From Saprospiraceae bacterium (lineage in GTDB: Bacteria; Bacteroidota; Bacteroidia; Chitinophagales; Saprospiraceae): a stretch of 64,000 bases of DNA. The stretch is from NCBI GenBank assembly GCA_026129545.1, contig JAHCHX010000002.1, positions 788,292 through 852,291 of the forward strand. The letters run 5' to 3'. Positions 52,429-61,100 of this stretch are shown piece by piece (position 1 is the first letter of the stretch; each line of letters begins with the position of its first letter). The notes beneath the pieces are model-generated. The model did no database searches. It saw nothing but the letters and a program-made list of their open reading frames with translations, and was not told the DNA's origin. The position numbers were made by a program, and so were the translations under genes.

Positions 52429-53316
52429 TTATCCCCACTTTCCGCTCCTGCCTGATGGTTTGGTGGCAGGTGCCGGTTTTGAATCGGGCGTGGTGGGAGC
52501 GTTCTGTGTCGGCTCCGTTTCCGATTTGGTGGCGACGGGCAGGCGTGACTGGTATTGCAATCCCGAGGCACTTACTTTGAGCGTGCCAGCAGATACCCAA
52601 TCGCTCGCAGCGCCGTTCACAGCGTACGCACCAAAGTTGTAGGACAGCGATTTTTGACCGGGAGGCACCAACTTGCCAAACAGGCTGAAGGGTTTGGCGC
52701 CACCACCTCGCTGACCACTTTTCACGCGCACCAGCACTTCATAGGTCCCCGGCTCTATTTCCGACTGATAGAAATAGTTCAGCGCCTTCTCATACTTGAA
52801 GCCATTGTCCTGAAACTTGCTTGCGCGACCCGGCTTCCAAGTACGATTGCCTTGCCGAAGCATGAACTCCACCGATTGTTTCGACTGGTCGGCTTGTTGC
52901 AACAAGATGACGACCGCACCTTTGGTCTGCTTCATCAAATCCACCGCGACAGGGTCGGATGGCGGAGATGGCGGATGGGGCACTGTGGATGGGGGAGCGG
53001 GCGCAGGGGTGGTCGGTTTGGGGGGCGACGGCTGTGGAGTGGTTGGGTTGGGCTTTTCATTGGGGACGGAAGGCTTGGTCGGCTCCACAGGTCTTTGCCG
53101 ATAAGTGCCCGGGCCGACGGCAGGAGCAGGCTTGGTTTTGTTGGGCGCCTTCTCCTCTTTTTTCGCCACCTTTTCTTTTTCGGGCGGATTGACTGGCGTG
53201 GGTGGCACTCCCATGAGGCGCGTGTTCAGAAAATTGAGAACGATGAACACGCTCAATGCGCCAGTCAGGATGTCGAGCGCCGACACAAAAAGCGGATTGA
53301 AACCTTTATTTGTCAT
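52429..53316 (-). CDS. MotB/ExbD-like stator subunit candidate with novel C-terminal domain
   Basis: A 295-residue protein with one N-terminal membrane helix (SALDILTGALSVFIVLNFL) whose first turn carries an aspartate (D15), at the place of the proton-carrying aspartate of MotB/ExbD/TolR. A Pro/Lys/Thr-rich linker (about 40-150) leads to a C-terminal domain (about 150-280, with KGAVVILLQQADQSKQSVEF) that I do not recognise and that lacks the OmpA/peptidoglycan-binding signature. The ATG at 53316 overlaps the end of the zinc-ribbon gene, ATGACAAATAA, so it is probably translationally coupled. An 86-base gap follows before the channel gene. The stator role is inferred from helix and neighbour. 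Confidence 0.65.
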   Translation of the reverse strand: MTNKGFNPLFVSALDILTGALSVFIVLNFLNTRLMGVPPTPVNPPEKEKVAKKEEKAPNKTKPAPAVGPGTYRQRPVEPTKPSVPNEKPNPTTPQPSPPKPTTPAPAPPSTVPHPPSPPSDPVAVDLMKQTKGAVVILLQQADQSKQSVEFMLRQGNRTWKPGRASKFQDNGFKYEKALNYFYQSEIEPGTYEVLVRVKSGQRGGGAKPFSLFGKLVPPGQKSLSYNFGAYAVNGAASDWVSAGTLKVSASGLQYQSRLPVATKSETEPTQNAPTTPDSKPAPATKPSGRSGKWG

Positions 53317-53590
53317 GGCTTGCGATGTTGATGGATTTGCGGGTTTGAGGTTGTAGGGGCTGCCGCGAGGCGAAGGGCACTGCCGAGCGAGGCGATGCTT
53401 GCTGTTTTGCATTGCACCATTCGCAGCGTTCGGCCTCGGCGGGATTGGGGTGCCGGCAGTTCCAGCAAGGCAGCGTCGTGTCTGACTGGCTGGCTTGCGA
53501 TGTCGGGTTCGCCGGAAGTTTGAAGTTGCAATGGCCGCATCGCGCCGCGTGGGTGGGCGGCGTGGGGTGGCCGCAGTTCGGGCAGTTCAT
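53306..53590 (-). CDS. Double zinc-ribbon protein
   Basis: A 94-residue protein with two CxxC-CxxC zinc ribbons: CPNCGHPTPPTHAARCGHC at the N-terminus and CWNCRHPNPAEAERCEWC in the middle, followed by a Ser/Arg/Gln tail. Its last codons overlap the start of the stator-subunit gene. The frame start at 53680 is upstream of a Met-poor region; the ATG at 53590 begins directly with the first ribbon (MNCPNCGH). Function unknown; it could bind nucleic acid or serve as an adaptor for the operon. Confidence 0.75.
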   Translation of the reverse strand: MNCPNCGHPTPPTHAARCGHCNFKLPANPTSQASQSDTTLPCWNCRHPNPAEAERCEWCNAKQQASPRSAVPFASRQPLQPQTRKSINIASHDK

Positions 53591-53769
53591 ATCGAAAGAA
53601 GTTGAGTGAGTTGAAGGGGGGAGGGGGCTACACCATCCCAATGGACGCCGATAAGGAAACACAGAGGCACGAAGGGGCACGAGTTTGCCGCTTAAAAAGA
53701 AAACGTCCGGGAAGGGTTGACAGCTTTTTTAAACATTCTCACTCCCCGCCTTCACCCCCCTTCAATCCC

Positions 53770-54495
53770 TTATTGACCAATGTAGTGCATATACGACACA
53801 CCGACCAGCAGGTTCCGGTTTTTCAGGCCGTCCACGTTGAGATTTTTCAGACCGTGCGTGTAGCGGAGGTCAATGCCGATTTCGCCATTTTCGAGCAAGA
53901 AGAGCAGGCCCGCGCCAGCATTGAGGCTGAAATCAAAACCCTTGTAGGTGTCGAAGCGACCCGAGCCCATCTCGATGCCATACTCAAAACGGTCGGCGCC
54001 TATGTCAATTTGGCCGTCGCTGACCGGGAACTCGTAGGTGATTTCCTCGCGGCCTTTGCCCTTGAATCCGAAGGACAGCCCGGGGCCAAGTGCCACATAA
54101 GCGCCGACATTGCCCCCGCCAAAGTTTTTCTCCACCATGATGGGCACGTCCAGATAATTGAGCGTTTCTTTTTGACGGTAATCCACCACCCGATAGTCAG
54201 CGGGATACCCAAAAGCGGGGCCATCCCAGTAGATGGTGCTTTTGCTGCGCAGATTGGCACCGCGCTGGGTGAAAGCCACTTCGGGTTGCAACGTGAAACG
54301 GTTGCCAAGGTTGATTTCCATGAACGCCGCCATGCTCATACCGGGGCGCAGCGAAGCGTTATAGATGTCGTTGTACTCCCGGTTGAGTTTAAAGGTGGAA
54401 AGACTGACACCGGGACGTATGCCAACGCCGCTTATTTGAGCGTTCAACACTTGGAAGAAAAGGAGTGACAACGGAAGCAAAAACAATTTTTTCAT
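53770..54495 (-). CDS. Outer-membrane beta-barrel protein (PorT/OMP_b-brl-like)
   Basis: A 241-residue exported barrel protein. Signal peptide (KLFLLPLSLLFFQVLNAQ) and then repeated amphipathic strands with the PorT-family phrasing GIRPGVSLSTFKLNRE, FTLQPEVAFTQRGANL, LDVPIMVEKNFGG and, near the C-terminus, GIDLRYTHGLKNLNV. The final strand LLVGVSYMHYIG ends in an aromatic-rich pattern. It is divergent from the second sigma gene across a region with an 8-bp dyad at 54629. PorT proper is a T9SS component; most paralogues have unknown roles. Confidence 0.8.
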   Translation of the reverse strand: MKKLFLLPLSLLFFQVLNAQISGVGIRPGVSLSTFKLNREYNDIYNASLRPGMSMAAFMEINLGNRFTLQPEVAFTQRGANLRSKSTIYWDGPAFGYPADYRVVDYRQKETLNYLDVPIMVEKNFGGGNVGAYVALGPGLSFGFKGKGREEITYEFPVSDGQIDIGADRFEYGIEMGSGRFDTYKGFDFSLNAGAGLLFLLENGEIGIDLRYTHGLKNLNVDGLKNRNLLVGVSYMHYIGQ

Positions 54496-54628
54496 GACTT
54501 GCAGTTTTTTTGTGCGTGATGATTTTCGATTGTTGTTGCTGCTTTGTGCAAGATGCTCCCCACAAGTAACCCCCCGCATTTGACATTTAGGAAAATGGTA
54601 ACGAAAACGCCCGCTGAAAGACCCAAAC

Positions 54629-54653
54629 GTTAAGAAACAATTCGATTCTTAAC
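54629..54653. promoter_or_regulatory. Dyad-symmetry site between divergent genes
   Basis: GTTAAGAA (54629-54636) and TTCTTAAC (54646-54653) are perfect inverted arms with a 9-base spacer, lying between the divergent barrel gene and the second sigma gene (gene-free 54496-54854). It resembles an operator or a short stem; role inferred. The rest of this gap shows no gene. Confidence 0.35.
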
Positions 54654-54854
54654 AGCTGCGCCCCTACTCATCCACCCGAAGTCCTTTCCAAAGGACTTAT
54701 ACACCCCACTGATTGACAGTTTTTTGTGGACAAAATTTGCTGGGACGGACTGGCCGTTTTCAACATCCTGCAAACCTTGCAAATCCTGCCAACCCAAAAA
54801 TCCTCCCGTCAATGCAGAAAACACTTGGTTACCTTTCGCCCATCAACTGCACTA

Positions 54855-55442
54855 ATGACAACCCACACGAATTGGACCGACGAATCGCTCCTTGCCGCCA
54901 TTCAAAGCGGCGGAGCAGCACGCGAATCCGCCCTTCGGCACATCTATCTTTTCCCCGGGCTGCGAGAGACCGTCGTTCGGCACATACTCGACAACGGCGG
55001 TAGCCGCAGCGACGCCCAAGATGTTTTTCAAGAAGCGCTCGTGCTCTTCGACCGCAACTTGCGCGAAGGAAGATTTGAAGGCAAAAGCGCATTGGCCACC
55101 TATTTCGTGGCCATCGCCAAATGGCGTTGGGTCACCTTGCGCCGCCAGCAAGGTCGCTATCAGGAACTTTCGCCCGCCCAATACGATGGCACGGTGGAAA
55201 GTCCAGAAGCCGACACACTTCGCAACGAGCACCGCGAACTGTTGGCCGAGGCGATGGGGCACATCGGCGAGCGATGCCGCGAATTACTGCGCCGCTACCA
55301 GTTGGACTACTCGATGGAAGAAATCGCGCGCGAAATGGGCTATGCCAATGCCGAGACCGCCAAGAAAGAGGCTTATCGCTGTCGTATGCGCCTGCGCGAG
55401 CTTCTGGAAAACCACCCGCTTTGGACGGAATATCTTGGTTAG
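54855..55442 (+). CDS. Sigma-70 family (ECF-like) RNA polymerase sigma factor
   Basis: A 195-residue alternative sigma factor. Region 2 is seen in SRSDAQDVFQEALVLFDRNL and ALATYFVAIAKWRWVTLRRQ, region 4 in LDYSMEEIAREMGYANAETA followed by YRCRMRLRELL. It starts at ATG 54855; the longer frame to 54726 includes non-family residues. It is followed after 34 bases by a membrane TPR protein on the same strand, the same arrangement as the 4.9-6.7 kb pair. Sequence similarity to that sigma factor is moderate, mostly in region 4, so they are separate lineages or old duplicates. Confidence 0.87.
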   Translation: MTTHTNWTDESLLAAIQSGGAARESALRHIYLFPGLRETVVRHILDNGGSRSDAQDVFQEALVLFDRNLREGRFEGKSALATYFVAIAKWRWVTLRRQQGRYQELSPAQYDGTVESPEADTLRNEHRELLAEAMGHIGERCRELLRRYQLDYSMEEIAREMGYANAETAKKEAYRCRMRLRELLENHPLWTEYLG

Positions 55443-55476
55443 CCCCCCAAAAACCATTCTAAATCCTGTACGCACC

Positions 55477-56481
55477 ATGAACCACGACGAAATACTTTTC
55501 GACAAAATAGAAGCCTATCTGCGAGGCCGCCTCTCCCCAGCAGAAGCATCGGCTTTTGAAGCGGAAATAGCCGCCAACCCCGTGTTGGCCGCACTGGTAA
55601 AAACCCACCGCATGGAACGGGAAGGGCTGGAATGGCTCGTCGAGCGAGACCTGTTGACCAAAATGAGCAGATGGGAACGAGACACCATGCGCGGCGACAT
55701 CCCCTCGAAACAACCCATCGCCCGCGTGCGGAGACGGGCGATGTGGTGGGCAGTAAGCATAGCCGCCACCCTGACCGCCGCGTTTTTTGGCTGGTGGCTC
55801 TTGCAACCCCAAGCAGACATAGGCGGCCCCACTCCCATCGTCAGCGCGCCCTCGACAAAGCCTCCCGCCACCACCGCGCCACCAAAGTCTCCAAAACCTT
55901 CACCCAAACCACCTGCCTCCACCCCTCCGACCAAAGAAAAAGAAGACGAGCGCGTGGCAGAGCTGCCACAGCCCAAGCCGTCAGTGCCTTCCACCCCACC
56001 ACCTACCCAACCTACCGCGCCCGCACCCTACACTCCCCCCCCCAACTACCCCGCGCTCGCCGCCACGTTTTACCGGCAAGCCGATTTCATTCAGGAATCA
56101 AACACCCCCACAAACGGCGATGCACCCGGCTACGGTCAGGCGCTTGACAACTTCAAATCCGGCAAGTATGCGGAAGCGGAAAAATGGCTCAAACCTAAAA
56201 GCCAACAAGGCGCAGATGCACTGAAAAACAAAGAGTTGCTCGCCCATTCTCTCTACCAGCGCGGCCAATATGCCGAGGCGCTCACCTACTTCCGGCAACT
56301 CTCTGGCGCCAGCGATAAAGCCATCGCCGAACGCTCCGAGTGGGCAATGGCCCTCACCCTGCTCCATCTGATGCCTGCCCAAAAAGCCCTTCTCGACCGC
56401 ACGCTCGACCGAATAGCTGCCCAGCCCAACCATGCTTTTCAGGCAAAGGCAAAAGCATTGAAGGTGAAAGTAGGGCAGTAA
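55477..56481 (+). CDS. Membrane TPR protein, candidate partner of the second sigma factor
   Basis: A 334-residue protein. An N-terminal acidic, helical part (1-85, LFDKIEAYLRGRLSPAEASA) resembles the cytoplasmic anti-sigma-like region of the protein at 4929. One membrane helix (about 88-108) is followed by a proline-rich linker (about 112-200) that would cross the wall, then TPR-like helices (about 205-334, SLYQRGQYAEALTYFRQLSG). The frame is open upstream to 54892 inside the sigma gene; the ATG at 55477 is chosen. Regulation of the neighbouring sigma factor is inferred from order only. Confidence 0.7.
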   Translation: MNHDEILFDKIEAYLRGRLSPAEASAFEAEIAANPVLAALVKTHRMEREGLEWLVERDLLTKMSRWERDTMRGDIPSKQPIARVRRRAMWWAVSIAATLTAAFFGWWLLQPQADIGGPTPIVSAPSTKPPATTAPPKSPKPSPKPPASTPPTKEKEDERVAELPQPKPSVPSTPPPTQPTAPAPYTPPPNYPALAATFYRQADFIQESNTPTNGDAPGYGQALDNFKSGKYAEAEKWLKPKSQQGADALKNKELLAHSLYQRGQYAEALTYFRQLSGASDKAIAERSEWAMALTLLHLMPAQKALLDRTLDRIAAQPNHAFQAKAKALKVKVGQ

Positions 56482-56549
56482 AAAGCGACAATTTGAAATG
56501 CACCCTAGAGAATCTTACCTTGTGGCGAGGTTTGCAAATCACCCACATC

Positions 56550-57281
56550 ATGCTTTTGTCCACGCGCGGCATTGTATTTCGCTCGATGAAATACGGCGAG
56601 ACAAGCGTCATCGCTGACATTTTTACCGAAGAAAAAGGGCTGCATTCGTTCATTGCCGGCAGCGTCCGCACGGCGAAGGCTCGAATGCCGTACAGTCTTT
56701 TTCAACCCATGACGGCGGTTGACATGGTGTGCTACTACCGCGAGGGGACAGGCTCCCTCCATCGCCTGAAAGAATTTCGCGCTGCCGAGATTTGGGCTCA
56801 AATCCCTTTTGACATTCGCCGGGGAGCCGTGGCACTTTTCATGGCGGAGGTGTGTCGAAAAAGCATCCACGAGGCGGAGGAAAACCGCGAATTGTTCGAG
56901 TTCCTGCTGGACAATCTGCGCTGGCTCGATAGCACCCCCCACCCTATCGCCAACCTGCACCTGCATTTCCTGCTGTCCCTTTCGGGGTTTCTTGGTTTTC
57001 AGCCACAAACAGATATGGCAGAGGAGCAGGCAGAGTTGTTTTTTGATTTGAAAGAAGGCTCCTTCAGCCCTGTGCCGCCCCTACAATCACATTATTTGGA
57101 GCCATTGCAAACCGCCCAATTGGTGGCGCTGCTGCGCAGCCCGCTCCAGCTTTGCCACGAAATCGCCCTGAACAAGGCCGAGCGCAAGTCCCTATTGCAA
57201 CGGCTTTTGCAATTCTACCAGCTCCATGTGCCGGGATTCTCGGACATCCACACGCCAGAGGTGCTTGAAATGGTACTCTGA
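56550..57281 (+). CDS. recO: DNA repair protein RecO
   Basis: A 243-residue RecO, which loads RecA onto SSB-coated DNA together with RecR in gap repair. The OB-fold N-terminus reads STRGIVFRSMKYGETSVIAD, typical of RecO, and the helical C-terminal part has LLSLSGFLGFQPQ. The four-cysteine zinc motif is absent, as in many Bacteroidota RecO proteins. The frame upstream to 56340 overlaps the TPR gene; the ATG at 56550 gives the family start. Its stop is 6 bases from that of the converging DUF2721 gene. Confidence 0.9.
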   Translation: MLLSTRGIVFRSMKYGETSVIADIFTEEKGLHSFIAGSVRTAKARMPYSLFQPMTAVDMVCYYREGTGSLHRLKEFRAAEIWAQIPFDIRRGAVALFMAEVCRKSIHEAEENRELFEFLLDNLRWLDSTPHPIANLHLHFLLSLSGFLGFQPQTDMAEEQAELFFDLKEGSFSPVPPLQSHYLEPLQTAQLVALLRSPLQLCHEIALNKAERKSLLQRLLQFYQLHVPGFSDIHTPEVLEMVL

Positions 57282-57287
57282 GGCGCA

Positions 57288-57689
57288 TCACCTTTTTTCC
57301 ATTTCCTCCAATTCGCGCAACAATACCCGCAGCGCACCCGCCGACAGGAAAATCTCCATGAGACTGATAACCAAAGAGGCCATCATCAGCAAAAGGCTGA
57401 GCGCAAAGAGGATTTTTGCCCAAATCTGCCAGCCCTCGTAAATGAAAAACATGGTAACAACACAGACCAAGATGCTCGCCACGCCAAACACCTGCATCCA
57501 CCGAATCAGCATCAGGCGGCGGCGAAGGCTGTGAATTTGGCTAAAAAGATGATGTTGCTTGTTGTGCTCGTAGTCCGACACCAGCTTGCGGATGAGATTG
57601 GCAATGGCCAAAAACTTGTTGGTGTAAGCGATGAGCAGCAGCGAGACGGCGGGAAAAAGCAAGGCGGGGGTCTGAATCGGTAAATCCAT
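57288..57689 (-). CDS. DUF2721 family membrane protein
   Basis: A 133-residue small membrane protein of DUF2721. The family pattern TPALLFPAVSLLLIAYTNKF at the start and a Tyr/Asn-containing first helix, two more helices (about 70-95 and 100-120) and a glutamate-rich end (RELEEMEKR) are present. The ATG at 57689 begins MDLPIQTPALL; the frame start at 57776 adds 29 residues without homology. No known function. Upstream lies the repeat cluster at 57.8-58.0 kb. Confidence 0.75.
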   Translation of the reverse strand: MDLPIQTPALLFPAVSLLLIAYTNKFLAIANLIRKLVSDYEHNKQHHLFSQIHSLRRRLMLIRWMQVFGVASILVCVVTMFFIYEGWQIWAKILFALSLLLMMASLVISLMEIFLSAGALRVLLRELEEMEKR

Positions 57690-57778
57690 GAAGTGTACTT
57701 TTGAAATGAAACACCCATAGAAACGTCGCTCTTGCAAAGCGTCACCACAAAAAGAGCACATCCCAATTTGTCGCAAAA

Positions 57779-58001
57779 TATACCTTGATTCACCAGCGAT
57801 TCTCGCTTTGCTGGGTTCTGAGGTGTCATCCCGGAAGCATGGAGGGGTGACATCTCAAAAACAGGCCGAGGTGTCACCTTTTTCGTTCCTCAAAAGATGA
57901 CACCTCTTACAAACCGAGAATAGCTGTTGATTCACCGGGGGTTGTCAGTTCACCACGATGGATGTCCTTGATTTTGAACAGTTGGCGGCACGAGGTATAT
58001 A
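57779..58001 (-). repeat. Dispersed family A repeat interrupted by the MITE-like element
   Basis: TATACCTTGATTCAC, then the 133-bp element and a second TTGATTCAC, then CGGGGGTTGTCAGTTCACC, then GATGGATGTCCTTGATTTTG and a final CACGAGGTATATA. Removing the element and one 9-bp copy restores an 81-bp shortened family A repeat. Most of the 57690-58171 gap is explained by this. Confidence 0.75.
57794..57926. mobile_element. MITE-like element, copy 2 (133 bp, 9-bp target duplication)
   Basis: Same 133-bp element as 32568-32700, with terminal inverted repeats CAGCGATTCTCGCTTTG / CAAACCGAGAATAGCTG. The flanking 9-bp direct repeat is TTGATTCAC (57785-57793 and 57927-57935). The insertion lies inside a family A repeat, which shows the order of events. 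Confidence 0.88.
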
Positions 58002-58171
58002 TGGCGCGGAATGGCTTTCCATACTTCCCCGAAATGGAACGCCTCACCGGGATACCATGCCGGGCTACAAATGGCGATATTTTGCCCCCCCCACAAAAAG
58101 CAGCCCCCGCACGGGCAAACCATGCGGGGGCTTTCAAACATTTTTTGTAAAATGCCCGAATCACGCAGCCA

Positions 58172-61100
58172 TCAGAATTTGGTGATTTTCAGCGTGCGCA
58201 ACGACCCATCCGGGAATCGGATACGCGCCATGTAAAGTCCAGAGGGCAGCGCAGCGACGGGCAATTCCTCGTAGTGCAGCTTGCCTGCCGGTATGGTCAA
58301 TGCGCGCAGCACCTCGCCTTTGGTGGTGATGAGTTCTACCGTCACGTCGCCATCGTATTGCGCCACGTTTTTGATAATGAGCACATCCGATACTGGGTTG
58401 GGGTTGATGGCTACCGCCGCGGTGAGCGATACCTCGAGGTCCACCGAGCGAATAGGCGAGAAACTTTCCAGCCCGCCCGTGTTCGTGCGCTTCACGCGGT
58501 AGTAGTTTTTGCCCATCACAGGCGTTTGGTGCAAGAAACTGTAATGATTGGGCTTGGTCGCGTCGCGTTTGCCCATGATGTTCGTGGCAGGCACCCAATC
58601 CACCATGTTGGTAGAATGCTGCACGGTGTACATATATTGGTCGAGCTCGGGCAGCGTGGTAGTCCATTGCACGTTCACCGCATTGGAGCCTGCGAGGCTT
58701 GCGCTGAGGTCGCCCGTGAAGTCGGGACAATTGGAAGAACCAGCGGGCACAACGGTGATGGTCACGATGTTCGATTCAAGGAACGTGACGCAACCTGCCC
58801 GACGCGCACAGCGCATATAATAGGCATTTTGAAACAACGGGCCGGGCTGATAGGTGGCGTTGGTAGCGCCGGGAATGGCCACCCAGTTGGGCGCGGACTG
58901 ACCGATTTGCAACAGCTGTAGCCACTGATATTCGATGGTGCCGCTACCGCCCCACGGCGTGAGCACATTGTAAATCAACGCGGGTGTTTCCCCTTCGCAG
59001 ATGGTTTGATTGCAGCATATAGTGCCAGCGTTGAGCACATTGTCGCAGAAAATATGGATGCCCGCATCAAAGCAGAGATTGTCCGTTTGGCCTGCCACGA
59101 TGGTGAATGGGTCGGTGTTGCCATTTTGCTTGGCATCGCTGTCCTTGCAGTCGTTGTTCACATAGTCTTTCTTTGTGAACTGGTACCCCTGCGGGATGCC
59201 GCTGAAATTGATGATGTAAACACCCGGCGTGACGCAAACAAACTCGTATTTGCCATTGGCGTTAGTGGTCGTCGTCTGCACGGTTTCGTCGTCCGAAGTT
59301 CCGAACACCCCATCTGGCCCCGCTTTGATGAGTTTGACCGTGACGTTGGGCACGCCGTCCGTTTCGAGCGGATTTTGGAAGCCGTCTTGGTCATTGTCGT
59401 ACCAAACGTAGTCGCCCAATTTGATGCCGTTGTTGGTCAGCCCGATATTGAGCGAGGCAGTGGCCGTGCAACCTGCGGCATCCGTCACCGTGACGCTGTG
59501 CGGACCAGCCGAAAGATTGGAGGCGGTGGCGGTGGTCTCGCCGTTGTCCCACAAATAAGTATATCCGCCCGCCCCGCCGACGGCGCTGGCTGTGGCGCTG
59601 CCGGGCTGGTCGCACTTGGCGTTTGCCGAAGCCGTGATGATGACGCTTGGCAGCATCGGCCCGCCGATGGTGACGGTGAGTGTGGCCGTGCAGCCTGCCG
59701 CATCCGTCACTGTGACGGTGTAGTCGTCGGCAGCAAGATTGATGGTAGTGGCATTGATGGAGCCGCTATCCCACACATAGGAATAGGGCGGTGTGCCGCC
59801 GGAGGCGGCTACCGTAGCCGAGCCGCCCATGACACAGGTGGCGTTGGTGACATTCACCAGCTGCACGGTGGGCGCATCTGGCTGGGTGATATTGACCATG
59901 CCAGTAGCCGAGCAACCACCCGCGTCCGTCACCGTGACTTTGTGTGTGCCAACCGCAAGATTGGTGGCAGTGGCCGTCGTCTGGCCGTTGTCCCACAAAT
60001 AAATATAAGGTGGGGTACCGCCGCTCGGTTGGGCAGTCGCGCTGCCGCCAGCGGTGCAAGTTGCGTTGGCGTTCACTACCACGTTCACCATGGGGCCTTG
60101 ACTTTGGCCTATGGTGACGAGCGCGGTCACGATACAGCCCTTCGTATCCGACACGGTGACCGTGTGTGGCCCCGCACCGAGATTGGTGGCGGTGGCCGTC
60201 GTCTGACCATTGTCCCACAGGAAGGAGTAAGGAGGCGTGCCGCCGTTGCCAGCAGCGGTGGCGCTGCCGCCCATGAGGCAGTCCGCGTCGTCCACCAAAG
60301 TGGCAGTGGCTGTCAATGGAGGCGCGGCGGGTATATTGACCGTGCCAACGCCCGTGCACCCAGTGGTGATGTCAATGACGGTGACGGTGTGGTTGCCAGC
60401 GGTCAAATTGGTGGCGGTGGCCGTCATCTGGCCGTTGTCCCAAGAATAAGCGTAGTTGCCCGTGCCGCCTGATGCCGAGGCCGTCGCCCCGCCTCCAATC
60501 GTGCACCCCGCATTGCTATTGACGGTCGTCGTCACCACGAGACTACTCGTGGTACTATCAATGGTGACCATAGCGGAGCAGGTGCAATCGTTGGCATCCG
60601 TGACGGTGACACCATAGGTGCCGGGCAGCGCGTCAATCGTGAAATTGGTGGAACCCGTGCTCCACAACACTGTGTAGGGCGGCGTTCCGCCGGAAGGAGC
60701 AACGGTTGCCGAGCCTTTCAGTCCGCATGCCCCGGGAGTGGAGGAAGCGTTGCAGAGCAATTGCGGTGGCTGTGTGATGGTGACAACATGGAAGTTGGAG
60801 CAGCCATTGGCATCCGTCACCGTGACGGTGTAGGTGCCGGGGGCAAGGTTGAACACATCTTGCGTGGTGGCACCCGTGTTCCAGATGTAGGTGTAAGGGG
60901 GCGTACCCGACATGGGGCCGATGTGCGAAAAACCGTTGTTGAGACCAAAGCAGGTGACATTGGAGGAACTATCCATCAGCCACACGCCCTCGTCCCAGAA
61001 AACGACCTCACAGCTGTCCGCTTTTGTGCAACCATTGGCATCCGTCACCGTGACGGTGTAGATGCCAGCATCCAAGCCGGTGATGAGCGGCGTGGTCTGT

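Noticed and set aside
59006..60472. 488-residue plus-strand frame opposite the SprB repeats
   Set aside because: It mirrors the repeats on the other strand and has a biased, repetitive composition; the minus-strand frame has a signal peptide and T9SS domain.
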